DNA of 64,000 nucleotides, taken from assembly GCA_965223985.1 (NCBI GenBank), contig OZ245030.1:3224001-3288000 (forward strand), written 5' to 3'. A program made the position numbers and the translations under genes. Position 1 is the stretch's first letter. Each line of letters starts with the position of its first letter. The notes beneath the pieces were generated by a model. That model searched no databases. It saw only the letters and a program-made list of their open reading frames with translations, and had not been told where the DNA came from. The DNA is from JAPPKS01 sp963667895. Its GTDB lineage: Bacteria; Poribacteria; WGA-4E; PCPOR2b. Shown here piece by piece: positions 7,929-16,688 of this stretch.

Positions 7929-8546
7929 CTACTTGGAAGACGCATCTTGAAAAAGGAGGTCGCGTTGAATCCATGAAACGATGGATGTCAAATTTTTTCC
8001 GCGGCGCAGGTCTGTGAAGATGAAGGTCTTTTCACCGCGCATACGTTTTGTGTCCTCCTCCATGACACTGAGATTAGCCCCTACGTGCGGCGCCAAATCA
8101 ATCTTGTTTATGACGAGCAAGTCGGAGCGGGTGATTCCTGGTCCCCCTTTTCGTGGGATTTTGTCACCGCCCGCGACATCAATGACGTATATGGAAGCGT
8201 CGACTAGCTCCGGGCTAAAGAATGCGGCGAGATTATCGCCTCCGCTCTCCAGGAATACGATGTCTAGTTTGGGAAAACGGTCAATCATCTGCTCAAGGGC
8301 TTCGAGATTGCTAGAGATATCCTCGCGAATGGCGGTGTGAGGGCATCCGCCTGTCTCAACGCCGAGGATTCGGTCGGATGGAAGCGCTCCGGCGCGGAGC
8401 AGGATTTCCGCATCTTCGCGAGTGTAGATGTCGTTAGTGATGGCGGCGAGTTCATAGTTTGGACGCATGGCTTTGCACAACCGTTCGATGAGCGCGGTTT
8501 TGCCGGATCCAACGGGACCACCAATTCCAATTTTTAAGGGTTTCAT
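7929..8546 (-). CDS. ureG: Urease accessory GTPase UreG
   Basis: A 205-residue SIMIBI-class GTPase that powers nickel insertion into urease together with UreF, UreD/H and UreE. The P-loop GGPVGSGKT is at residues 9-17. The family signatures ETGGCPHTAIRED (with the metal-binding Cys-Pro-His), ESGGDNLAAFFSPEL and the NKIDLAP guanine-specificity motif are all present. Length is normal. It is the last gene of ureE-ureF-ureG, with a strong terminator downstream. No structural urease subunits are in the window, so the target enzyme must be encoded elsewhere or be missing. Confidence 0.97.
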   Translation of the reverse strand: MKPLKIGIGGPVGSGKTALIERLCKAMRPNYELAAITNDIYTREDAEILLRAGALPSDRILGVETGGCPHTAIREDISSNLEALEQMIDRFPKLDIVFLESGGDNLAAFFSPELVDASIYVIDVAGGDKIPRKGGPGITRSDLLVINKIDLAPHVGANLSVMEEDTKRMRGEKTFIFTDLRRGKNLTSIVSWIQRDLLFQDASSK

Positions 8547-8640
8547 CGGGTAAAATCCTTTCTCGCCGCCGCAGGTTTACAGGTCTAAGGAGGATGCAGG
8601 GCTTATATTAGTGCTGCCATCTAATCAGCATCTTCGCGGA

Positions 8641-9363
8641 TTACGAAATAAAGAGTCTGGAATAGAGCCGTTCATGCTGCATGCTCCGAATATCAATTCC
8701 CGGGGTAAAAGCCCCGAGATTATCGAGTTTTGCATTTTGTGCGTATTCAGCGATCTGCAGGAGATCGGGGTGCAGCGCCCGAATGGTCAACTGTCCTTCG
8801 GTTGCGCCAATCGGGATAAGCCGCACGGCTGCAGAGACTTGACCGACCACGTAGGCGTGCAGATAACCGAGTAGCGCAACGGGTAATTCGATTGAGGTTG
8901 CGGCAGCGACTAAACCGTAAGCAACCGAATGGTGACCGGCGCAAACCTTCAGCCGTACACGCTTCTCGTATTCGTCCAGGGCTGCGTTCGTTACCAGTTT
9001 CCGCGCGTTTCGCAGGAACTGCTTACCAACCTGTACACTGCCGTTTCGGGATTCACGAGGCAGCTTCATTGCCGTTAAGCGGGCGTCTAGGTCAGTAATG
9101 GTATTGATGCTGGCGACTGGGTCTTTTTCGTACTCGAGACCGGACTTGTACGCTAGGGCTAACGCGACCGCATCAGTGTTTCGTATCCCGGCGTGCAGAG
9201 ATGCTCTCAGAAATTCCTCAAAGGATGGCTGATCCGTAACCAAACCGCGCTGGACGTAGGTTTCGAGCCCAAATGAGTGGGCGAATGCGCCTGTCGGGAA
9301 GAAGCTATCGACCAATTGAAGCAGTGTGAGCAGGGCGCTATTGTTCGGATTTTCGGGATTCAT
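8641..9363 (-). CDS. ureF: Urease accessory protein UreF
   Basis: A 240-residue, mostly helical protein that acts as a partner of UreG in urease maturation. Typical UreF features are visible: LLQLVDSFFPTGAFAHSFGL near the N terminus, and the GHHSVAYGLVAAA and SAAVRLIPIGATEGQ segments further on. Length is normal for the family. It follows ureE by 26 bases and precedes ureG by 94 bases on the same strand, the usual order. No oddity seen. Confidence 0.95.
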   Translation of the reverse strand: MNPENPNNSALLTLLQLVDSFFPTGAFAHSFGLETYVQRGLVTDQPSFEEFLRASLHAGIRNTDAVALALAYKSGLEYEKDPVASINTITDLDARLTAMKLPRESRNGSVQVGKQFLRNARKLVTNAALDEYEKRVRLKVCAGHHSVAYGLVAAATSIELPVALLGYLHAYVVGQVSAAVRLIPIGATEGQLTIRALHPDLLQIAEYAQNAKLDNLGAFTPGIDIRSMQHERLYSRLFIS

Positions 9364-9389
9364 TCGGTGTCCCCATCGCTAAAGGCTTC

Positions 9390-9827
9390 TTAGCGGCTGT
9401 TCAAACGATGAACGGCGTGGGTGAAAACCAGCTTTTTAATCGAATAATCGAAACCGAGCCGATTTAACTGTTTTTCGAGTACAGGTTCATAAGGAATGAG
9501 AATTGCGCCCTCGTGAAATCCTATGGGGCGATGGAGGTTGCCAATCTGATAACACACGAGACCGAACGCTTCGGACGTCTCCGGACGTAAAACAAATACC
9601 TTCTCCGGCACTCCTTCTACGACGATTTTGAAATGCTCATTCCGATAGAGAACATCACCCGGTTGTAGGATTGTTCCCGTGGGTAACGCCAAGCCAATAT
9701 CCCGTCCCCCCGCGGTCGTCAACCGCTGCCGGCATTTCTGTCGATTTTCCCAATTGAGCGACACAGTGTCCGACGCTGACACCTCAATTTCGGGCTGTTC
9801 CGCGATGATATTCTCCACGACAATCAT
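9390..9827 (-). CDS. ureE: Urease accessory nickel chaperone UreE
   Basis: A 145-residue protein. The open frame extends upstream to 10028, but UreE proteins begin close to MIVVENII, and a GGAG site sits eight bases before the ATG at 9827, so this start is preferred. The N-terminal domain ends near LPTGTILQPGDVLY, and the C-terminal metallochaperone domain shows YQIGNLHRPIGF and ending LVFTHAVHRL. It has no long histidine-rich tail; the final histidines are sparse. It opens the ureEFG operon and shares a divergent upstream region with the VOC gene at 10027. Confidence 0.88.
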   Translation of the reverse strand: MIVVENIIAEQPEIEVSASDTVSLNWENRQKCRQRLTTAGGRDIGLALPTGTILQPGDVLYRNEHFKIVVEGVPEKVFVLRPETSEAFGLVCYQIGNLHRPIGFHEGAILIPYEPVLEKQLNRLGFDYSIKKLVFTHAVHRLNSR

Positions 9828-10026
9828 CAGGCGATCTCCGTTGCTCAGAGTGGAATTCGTCAGTTGAGACATATGACGAGAGGCAGCGAAATCCGATTCT
9901 AGTTTCCCTTTACATCGCCACATTGATATCGTATACTGTAACAGATAATCTTGAGTCTGTGCAACTCCAAATCCATGGCTGACGGCGTCAACACGGCGCT
10001 TCGATGCAATCACACCGGAGAAACGC

Positions 10027-10416
10027 ATGAAAACAACGGCAGTCTTCCAAACCGCACATCCCTATTTGGATGACGAGATGAACCTACCCGTCGGGAATGT
10101 AGAGGAAGCGATACCTTTCTACGAAACGATTATGGGGTTCCAGGCAGCATCCCGAACGGATTCGCCTCATAAATCAGTAGTTTTGTCTAGGGACGACATA
10201 CAGATTGGTTTAGCCGAGAACGGCGGTGATCCATCGCAAGCGGGGTGCTTCTTTGAAGTAGATGATGTCGAGGCGGCTTTTAATCAACTGAAAGCTAACG
10301 GTTTCGAAAAGGAGGACCCGGACTATCGGATGGACACGCATGGAGACAGATCGTTCAAGTTGTTTTTCGTGATAGCGCCGGACGGGCTCTGTTACTGTCT
10401 CGGTCAACGGCTGTGA
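10027..10416 (+). CDS. VOC (glyoxalase/bleomycin-resistance) family protein
   Basis: A 129-residue protein with the paired beta-alpha-beta-beta-beta pattern of the vicinal oxygen chelate superfamily: LPVGNVEEAIPFYETIMGF at the first module, FFEVDDVEAAFNQLKANGF at the second, and a closing DPDG-like IAPDGLCYCLGQ. Members include dioxygenases, isomerases and antibiotic-binding proteins; nothing here picks one. GGAGAA precedes the ATG. It is transcribed divergently from ureE and is separate from the next gene, which has its own promoter. Confidence 0.8.
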   Translation: MKTTAVFQTAHPYLDDEMNLPVGNVEEAIPFYETIMGFQAASRTDSPHKSVVLSRDDIQIGLAENGGDPSQAGCFFEVDDVEAAFNQLKANGFEKEDPDYRMDTHGDRSFKLFFVIAPDGLCYCLGQRL

Positions 10417-10478
10417 TATGACGAGATAACGATGCTCAATTGCGCCCTTTCCTGGGAAAGCCGCGTATCCGGCAACGA

Positions 10479-10507
10479 TTGACAAATATCAGGCAATCTG
10501 ATATAAT
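10479..10507 (+). promoter_or_regulatory. Perfect sigma-70 consensus promoter of the core MetE-like gene
   Basis: TTGACA (10479-10484), 17 bases, TATAAT (10502-10507). The match is exact in both boxes and spacing. It lies inside the open frame that extends upstream of the MetE-like gene, showing that translation must begin downstream of about 10515. Confidence 0.9.
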
Positions 10508-10562
10508 CTGCAAACATCATGAAATTTCTAACTTTGCCGAATCTGAGAAAATGGGGTATGTC

Positions 10563-11579
10563 ATGGCAAAACTCCTTCCCACTGAACTTGTGGGCAGTTA
10601 CGCACTCCCGAGTTGGTTGCATATCGCACTTGAACGCATAGAGCATGAGGGCGATCTTGGCGAAACCGATATTCGCGAAACGCTGGACGACGCGGTGAGC
10701 ATCGCGGTGTTGGATCAGGAACGCGCCGGATTGGATGTCATCACTGACGGCGAGATGTGCCGCCGGGATTTTATTCAGAATTTTTACGGCTGTATGACGG
10801 GCTTGAAGGAGATAGCGGCTGCACGCCGCTTTGGGGCTGCGGGCTACGATCAGAATCCACGATATGAGGTGGTTGGCGAGGTCACCGCTCCTAATGGGCT
10901 GGGTATTGTACCGGAGGTTGAGCATCTCAAGCGTTTGACCTCGAAGCCGATTAAAGTTTGTGTTCCGGGACCGATGACACTCGCTTTGCCGTTGATTGTT
11001 AAGGGGAGTTATTCGTCCAAGGAAGATCTGATTGAGGATATGGTCGCAATCGTCAATGCGGAAATGAAGGGATTGGTTGCAGCCGGCGCGGATTATCTGC
11101 AAATCGACGAGCCGCGCTACGCAACTTCTCAACGGGATGCGCAGCGGTTGGTGGAGCTATTCAATGCGACCCGAGCGGGAGTCTCAGCACGAATTGGTCT
11201 GCACCTCTGCTTTGGGAATTTCAAGGGTAGATCGCGGGACCGGCGGGACTACGCCGCCCTGTTTCCCGCACTGCTGGCTGCACGCTGCGATCAGTTTAAT
11301 CTTGAATTCGCCAACCGAGAATTTGCACAGATTGAGTTGCTGTCCCATTTCCGCGCTGACCAACAGATAGGCATAGGCGTAATCGACATCAAATCCTACT
11401 TCGTGGAGACGGCTGACGAGGTGGCTGCGTCGATTCGTTTGGCATTAGAACACACTGCCCCGGAGAATCTTGTTATTATCCCAGACTGCGGCTTCAACCA
11501 TTGTCCTCGCCATATTGCTTTTCGCAAAATCCAAGCGATGGTGGAAGGAGCAGCGTTGGTGCGGCAGGAACTGGGTTGA
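10563..11579 (+). CDS. Core MetE-like (cobalamin-independent methionine synthase C-terminal domain) protein
   Basis: A 338-residue TIM-barrel protein equivalent to the C-terminal catalytic half of MetE. The zinc ligands are conserved: His214 and Cys216 (GLHLCFGNF), Glu248 (NLEFANRE) and Cys309 (PDCGFNH). Such core enzymes are known to transfer methyl groups to homocysteine or related thiols, but many have unknown donors. The start is placed at the ATG at 10563 (alternative ATG at 10551) because a perfect promoter lies inside the longer frame. The N-terminal MetE half that binds folylpolyglutamate is absent, so methyl-tetrahydrofolate may not be the donor. Confidence 0.82.
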   Translation: MAKLLPTELVGSYALPSWLHIALERIEHEGDLGETDIRETLDDAVSIAVLDQERAGLDVITDGEMCRRDFIQNFYGCMTGLKEIAAARRFGAAGYDQNPRYEVVGEVTAPNGLGIVPEVEHLKRLTSKPIKVCVPGPMTLALPLIVKGSYSSKEDLIEDMVAIVNAEMKGLVAAGADYLQIDEPRYATSQRDAQRLVELFNATRAGVSARIGLHLCFGNFKGRSRDRRDYAALFPALLAARCDQFNLEFANREFAQIELLSHFRADQQIGIGVIDIKSYFVETADEVAASIRLALEHTAPENLVIIPDCGFNHCPRHIAFRKIQAMVEGAALVRQELG

Positions 11580-11708
11580 GCGCCCCATATAGTAGAGGAC
11601 AACCCATTTCGTAGAAATCTCAAGAACCGTAAGCAGCTCCTGTTCGCTCTCCAGCTATCCTTCCAACCCTTAAACGCTGAAATCTTGTATCATCTGAAAG
11701 GGAAGCAC

Positions 11709-13622
11709 ATGCTGAACCTGTTTCGATTTAGGCACTTGTTCGTTGCGGTTCTGTTGGTTTCATTCACAAACGCAGCGTACAGCGAGGAATATGCCTCGAT
11801 TTACCTGAAGAGCGGTGATCGCATCACAGGACGCTGGCTCGGCTCGGACAGCCATGCTGCTCGGATAGACGTTCACAACCAGGAATTATCCATCCCGCTA
11901 GACGATGTGAAGACTATTCGGTTTGGGGACGATCGCCGTCTCATCCCTGATGCTGATGCCGAAAAGCACTTCCGAAATGGGGAGGCACTGTTGGAGTTGG
12001 GGCTGCGGGAAGAGGCGAAGCAGAAGTTTCGGGCGGCGATTGAGGCGTTTCCGAGATTTGCCGATGCGCACTACAAGCTCGGTGTGCTTCTTCAGGATGA
12101 AGGAAATACTGACGAAGCCGTCATATATTTCGGTTATGCGGCAAAGATTAGTCCTGAAGCCTACAACTTGGCGATGCAATTGAAAGGTGTGGGCGACACT
12201 TACCTCACGGCTGAAGAATACCGTAAAGCAATCCAAACCTATTTGTTGATTTTCAACTTTTACCCGACCCACACCGATGCTGAATATGCGGGTTATACGG
12301 CAGGATTTCTGTTAGCGGAAAAGCTTGAAGCCAATGAAGAAGCCGTGCAGGTGCTTCAGGAAGCAAAGAGTCGTTTTGCGGCGAGCTTTTACTTGGAGAA
12401 GACCGACTACGTGATTGGAGCGCTGTATTCTAAGATGGGACAGTTCGAAACAGCGGTCACCATACTGTCCGAGTTTATTGCCAATTACGGTGAGAGTGAA
12501 TGGCTTGATGACGCTTATCTCGCGCGCGGGGAGGCACACTTGCTATCGAAGCGAAACGTTGAAGCCGTTTCCGACTTCGACCATGCGATTGAAATCACGG
12601 AGGATGGGAAACTTAGGAGCGAAGCTAGAAAGCGGCGTGATGCGTGCGTATGGACGGTTTACAGAGTTTCGGACGGACTGCCGAGCAATCAGATCCAGGC
12701 GGTTGGAGTTGACGGAGATTCATTGTGGATAGGTACACCCAAGGGGTTGGCTCGAGTCGATGTCAGCCTCAACGCGGGCTCGTGGCAGTTGATTGCAGAC
12801 GGAGTCGATATAATCAACACCATGTTCGATGATACCATCAACGTTCGGACGCTCGCAGTTGATGACGCGGAACTTTGGATAGGGACATTGAATCACGGTG
12901 CGATTCGGTACGACAAACGCACGGGGTTAATTCGAAACTACGCCGCACGAGCGGGCTTTCCGCATAATCAGGTCAACGACATCAAAATTCACGGGGACGA
13001 AGTATGGATTGCGACGTTCTCAGGCGTTGTGCGTTACGATCGGAGCGCAGATGGGTGGAGTCCGTTCAACAAACGGAGCGACGGGTTACCGGCGGATGAC
13101 ATCTCTGCTGTTGCTGTCACGTCAAAAACTGTTTGGATTGGGACCACTAGGCATGGTATCGCTTTGTACAACCGGGGCCTCGATTTCTGGCGTGATTTTG
13201 GGTTGAGCGATGGGCTGAATCTCAGTGCGGGCAGTTCAATTACAAGCTTTGATTTGTGGGGCGATCGACCTTTCGTTACGTGGTATAATCAGCAGAGTAA
13301 CGGCTACGCAGAAATCGATCCACAGGGATTAACTAGTCGTGTGCAAGAGGTTCTGTTTGTGGGTTCATTACCGCTTGAGGACATCTACATTGCTGTAGGC
13401 GAAAACGTAGGGGAAATGGATAAACGTCCTCTGCTGTGGTTGGCGACGAACGACGGTGTATACCTCCATAATGCGGGAAATTGGGAACCGTTTGAGTTTC
13501 CTGCAGATCAGGTTGGTAATCCTACTGTGAATTGCATTACGCTTGGCGCCGGCATAGTTTGGGTTGGAACGTCCAGTGGACTCACCAAGCTAGACAGAGA
13601 CGCCTTCGTCAGCGTTGAATAA
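11709..13622 (+). CDS. Exported TPR and beta-propeller (two-component-regulator propeller) protein
   Basis: A 637-residue protein beginning with a signal peptide (MLNLFRFRHLFVAVLL, cleavage near AAYSEE); the ATG at 11709 is preferred over an upstream TTG because of GGGA before it. Residues about 20-70 form a small beta domain. Residues about 80-310 are TPR repeats (ALLELGLREEAKQKFRAAIE and similar). Residues about 325-630 contain six or seven propeller blades of the Reg_prop type, each with a W-I-G-T or W-I-A-T motif (LWIGTPKGLARVD, VWIATFSGVVRYD). In well-known proteins such propellers are sensor domains of hybrid kinases, but no transmembrane helix or kinase follows. It is probably periplasmic and binding rather than signalling. 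Confidence 0.8.
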   Translation: MLNLFRFRHLFVAVLLVSFTNAAYSEEYASIYLKSGDRITGRWLGSDSHAARIDVHNQELSIPLDDVKTIRFGDDRRLIPDADAEKHFRNGEALLELGLREEAKQKFRAAIEAFPRFADAHYKLGVLLQDEGNTDEAVIYFGYAAKISPEAYNLAMQLKGVGDTYLTAEEYRKAIQTYLLIFNFYPTHTDAEYAGYTAGFLLAEKLEANEEAVQVLQEAKSRFAASFYLEKTDYVIGALYSKMGQFETAVTILSEFIANYGESEWLDDAYLARGEAHLLSKRNVEAVSDFDHAIEITEDGKLRSEARKRRDACVWTVYRVSDGLPSNQIQAVGVDGDSLWIGTPKGLARVDVSLNAGSWQLIADGVDIINTMFDDTINVRTLAVDDAELWIGTLNHGAIRYDKRTGLIRNYAARAGFPHNQVNDIKIHGDEVWIATFSGVVRYDRSADGWSPFNKRSDGLPADDISAVAVTSKTVWIGTTRHGIALYNRGLDFWRDFGLSDGLNLSAGSSITSFDLWGDRPFVTWYNQQSNGYAEIDPQGLTSRVQEVLFVGSLPLEDIYIAVGENVGEMDKRPLLWLATNDGVYLHNAGNWEPFEFPADQVGNPTVNCITLGAGIVWVGTSSGLTKLDRDAFVSVE

Positions 13623-13731
13623 ATCCAAAACGAAGAAGAATAGACGCAGATGTGAAGTCACTTGGTTATCCCGCCCTTCGACTCTTACAATCGGGATGGG
13701 CGGTTCATCGCAGAGACTCGTGAGGTTGAAA

Positions 13732-14325
13732 ATGTACCGCAGACAGATTGGAATATGCTTTGTCTTAGTGATGTGCTTCGGCTTAGCCGGCTGCGTTTGG
13801 TTGTCAGCGCTATCAACCCAGTGGAGCGAGAATTTCGCGCTCGAGGCTTATGGTACCGAGGCGAACCACCCTTCAATCAATGACGGAAAACTAGAAACGG
13901 TTGCGCAGGTGGGTGGAACAAATAGACCACGTGTGTTTACGCTCAGGTTTCCCGATATAAAAAAGGTGCGGCGAATCGTTATCCACAACGATAATCTGTT
14001 TTGGTTTCATGTGGACTACTTAGATATGGAGACGTTGGAATGGGAGACGTGTTACTCTATGCGCCAACGTCGTGACATAGGCCCCGGGCGTACGCAAACC
14101 CAATATCTCGTTGATCGGCTAAACGTCGAGACAAGTATGATTCGGATTGATGTGTCGCGCACCGTCGACGATTATGTCGTTCCGAAGCCGATAGCAGAGC
14201 CGGGCGACAAGGTTGTGAATAGGAAGCTGACGGTTGGTCGGCTTTATCTTCCGCATTACCGTGTAATTGAGGAAGCGCCTGCGAGAATTCGAGAAATCGA
14301 AGTGTATCAGCTTGCAGAGCGGTGA
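13732..14325 (+). CDS. Lipoprotein with discoidin-like beta domain, unknown function
   Basis: A 197-residue lipoprotein. The frame is open from 13615, but the start is set at the ATG at 13732, which has GAGGT before it and gives MYRRQIGICFVLVMC followed by the lipobox LAGC with Cys21. The mature part is beta-rich. The SINDGKLET segment near residue 45 and the late IREIEVYQL resemble F5/8-type (discoidin) domains, which bind carbohydrates or surfaces, but the match is loose. It follows the propeller gene on the same strand and may be co-expressed with it. Confidence 0.55.
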   Translation: MYRRQIGICFVLVMCFGLAGCVWLSALSTQWSENFALEAYGTEANHPSINDGKLETVAQVGGTNRPRVFTLRFPDIKKVRRIVIHNDNLFWFHVDYLDMETLEWETCYSMRQRRDIGPGRTQTQYLVDRLNVETSMIRIDVSRTVDDYVVPKPIAEPGDKVVNRKLTVGRLYLPHYRVIEEAPARIREIEVYQLAER

Positions 14326-14371
14326 ACGTTATTGGTAAATCCACGCAAGAATGCAAAACTGATGCGGATGA

Positions 14372-16216
14372 CTACCAGATAACCTCTTTGGTATCGGGAA
14401 CGAACCGTGTTTTCTTGACCAGTTTTCCAGTTGGCGTGTTTTCATAGAGTGGGTATGCTACGCCCTTCGGATCGATTGAGACGACATCCGAGCCGCGAAT
14501 AACCAATTTATAGGGAATTTCACCAAGAACTCGATGGACAACGCGTTCCGGTACCGGGAACTTTAAGGTAACTTGGTCGCCGCGGTTCAGCCAGCCGACT
14601 TGTACATACCGCCCATCAATGAGCGTTCGACGGTCTAGACCTCCAACGCTTACGTGCACATCATTTGGATCGCACCATTCGGGCATCCGCACGGCTACTG
14701 TCGGCGCATCCTTAATGTGCAGCACGACCTTCCCCTCTACAGGCAAATAGCTATCCACATCGAGCCACTGAGAGGCGCGATTCAGCAAGAGATTGACTTT
14801 CACGAGTCCGTCTGATCGGGTCACCATCTTGTCCCAAACGCAGTAAAGTGTGCGTGCGCCGTTCGCGGTGCAGCAGTGCATAATGCTTGATTCGTGCAAC
14901 TTCGTACCCTCGGGCGTCTGAGTGGTTGTCATCGCTTCATTGGCGCTCATCCAACCGAAAAAGGAACCGACGGAACGCTCGCGGATGTTATGGTCGTCTC
15001 GGTATTGGTGATTATCGGGTTCTGAGTTGTAATAACTCTCCGGGATGCTATCAAACAGGCTCACATCGCAGAGTTGTCCGTTAGCGTACACATTGCGAAC
15101 CCAGCGGTCCACATCGTCCCAATAATCGCCCAAACCTGCCTCGGTCAGGTAAAGCGCGAGCCAGACCATATCTGCTACTTCGCAAATTTCTACGGAGTTT
15201 CCGCGTCGTTCCAAATACCAATCTGAACCCGGTTGCGCTTCGGGGTAGAAGCCAATCAGTGGATCTCCCATCTCGCGTGCGAAGCGATAGCATGCATCCA
15301 CACGTTCTAGAACCTCCCGATCGCCGGCGGCGAAACCGTATTCACATACTGTCATTAATGCGTAAAGCCCATGATGAAAGTGCCAGAATGTGTATTCACC
15401 ATCTTCGCTGTTAAAGACACGAGCCAACGCCCAGCGAGCCAATCCCCGGCATAATTCCAGCGCAGGCTCATATCCCGTTACCCGATAGAAAAGCCCGGCG
15501 CCATGACCTGTCGAGCCTATGCAATAAATTATAGTGAACAGATTATCCTTGCTATATAAGCCTCCGCCTTCGTTGCCCATCAAGCCTGGTTCATCCGCAT
15601 CGCTGGGCGGCGTTTGGCCCGGTTCGTATTGCGCTCTCCACAGGAATCGAAAATCACCTTTTTCGCGGGTGAGTGACAGGATGCGATCCACTTTGCGTTT
15701 GCCAATCTCAATCCATCGCGGGTCGTCGTCAATCTGGGCGAGAGTCGACAGTGCTATGAGTTGCCTGCCTTCACCCCAGATTTCGGCGAACGGAGTCATT
15801 TCCCCACTTTCACCTTCTGCAAAACTGGCGAGCCCCATGGAAACTTTGTCGAAAATATCAGTTGGGCAATAAGTCAGCCCATCCTCACCGACAAAACTCA
15901 ACTGCGCCGCAAGTACCCCTTGATCGACCTCAAGGTTTTGATTGTTGCCAGATGCTAGTCGGCACAACGCCAACGCCTCAATGAATTTTGGCGGTATATT
16001 CAGATAGACATCAATCAGATGATTGACGAACAGAACCGCTGGATCTCGGGAGAAATCCACGATAAACTTCAACCCCCACTTTGCTTCGGGGTCCCAAACG
16101 TTGGTTAATGCGTTAATGGCTAAGCCCATTCTATCAGCTAAATCGAGTGTATCCGGCACCTCGGCTTCGTAGCGTTCACCGAGTGTACATGACGCCATTG
16201 GATTATGATTAAGCAT
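14372..16216 (-). CDS. GH127-like (beta-L-arabinofuranosidase-type) glycoside hydrolase
   Basis: A 614-residue protein with an alpha/alpha-toroid followed by beta-sandwich domains. It resembles family GH127, whose enzymes remove beta-L-arabinofuranose using a zinc-bound cysteine nucleophile. The zinc site can be traced: Glu343-x-Cys345 (SVEICEVADM) and Cys448-Cys449 (MHCCTANGAR), with spacing close to that of the characterised enzyme (Glu338, Cys340, Cys417, Cys418). No signal peptide is present, so it would act in the cytoplasm on imported sugars. The start could also be the ATG six codons in. It stands alone between oppositely oriented genes. Family placement fairly sure; substrate not known. 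Confidence 0.72.
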   Translation of the reverse strand: MLNHNPMASCTLGERYEAEVPDTLDLADRMGLAINALTNVWDPEAKWGLKFIVDFSRDPAVLFVNHLIDVYLNIPPKFIEALALCRLASGNNQNLEVDQGVLAAQLSFVGEDGLTYCPTDIFDKVSMGLASFAEGESGEMTPFAEIWGEGRQLIALSTLAQIDDDPRWIEIGKRKVDRILSLTREKGDFRFLWRAQYEPGQTPPSDADEPGLMGNEGGGLYSKDNLFTIIYCIGSTGHGAGLFYRVTGYEPALELCRGLARWALARVFNSEDGEYTFWHFHHGLYALMTVCEYGFAAGDREVLERVDACYRFAREMGDPLIGFYPEAQPGSDWYLERRGNSVEICEVADMVWLALYLTEAGLGDYWDDVDRWVRNVYANGQLCDVSLFDSIPESYYNSEPDNHQYRDDHNIRERSVGSFFGWMSANEAMTTTQTPEGTKLHESSIMHCCTANGARTLYCVWDKMVTRSDGLVKVNLLLNRASQWLDVDSYLPVEGKVVLHIKDAPTVAVRMPEWCDPNDVHVSVGGLDRRTLIDGRYVQVGWLNRGDQVTLKFPVPERVVHRVLGEIPYKLVIRGSDVVSIDPKGVAYPLYENTPTGKLVKKTRFVPDTKEVIW

Positions 16217-16688
16217 TCTATTTTATTCCCTTTCCGACAAAGAAAATTGTACAAGTTAGCGGCAGATTGTGTCAGGCTTAATGTCTAATGTGTAATTTAG
16301 TACCTTCCCAAGAATCAGAGAAAAGAGGTAAAATGTCAAGAAACTACTGAACCAGCCCAATTATTTTATTCGTTTTTTACTTTTCGGTCAACAGAAATAT
16401 TCCAACGGCGTCGATTCCGATTTCGGGATTAGAAAGCCTCTTCTACGGATATTTTCAACACTTATCTGACAGTAAATTCTCCTTGATAAATCTAAGATGC
16501 TAGTATATTATAGCTTACTGCTCAGCGCGGCGTCTCCGTCCACGGCAATGGTGTAGCTAACCCTTGGTCAGCTTTACCTAATATTCCTTGGACTTAACGT
16601 TTTAGTTCTTGGTTTTTTGTTGTGGCATCGAACTGCGGAACGCCTGACATTTTGATTGCACCTCAATGCGTGCGTTATCCGTCTCGCA
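16217..16688. other. Divergent intergenic region
   Basis: AT-rich spacer between the minus-strand GH127-like gene and the plus-strand VWA gene. Apart from the promoter listed at 16483-16511, no gene, repeat or RNA structure was recognised. Confidence 0.5.
16483..16511 (+). promoter_or_regulatory. Sigma-70-like promoter of the VWA/GATase-like gene
   Basis: TTGATA (16483-16488), 17 bases, TATTAT (16506-16511); each box has one mismatch to consensus. It lies about 180 bases before the chosen start. Confidence 0.6.

Noticed and set aside
10440..10562. Upstream extension of the MetE-like protein
   Set aside because: A perfect promoter lies within it, so it is not transcribed as part of this gene, and it has no similarity to the family.
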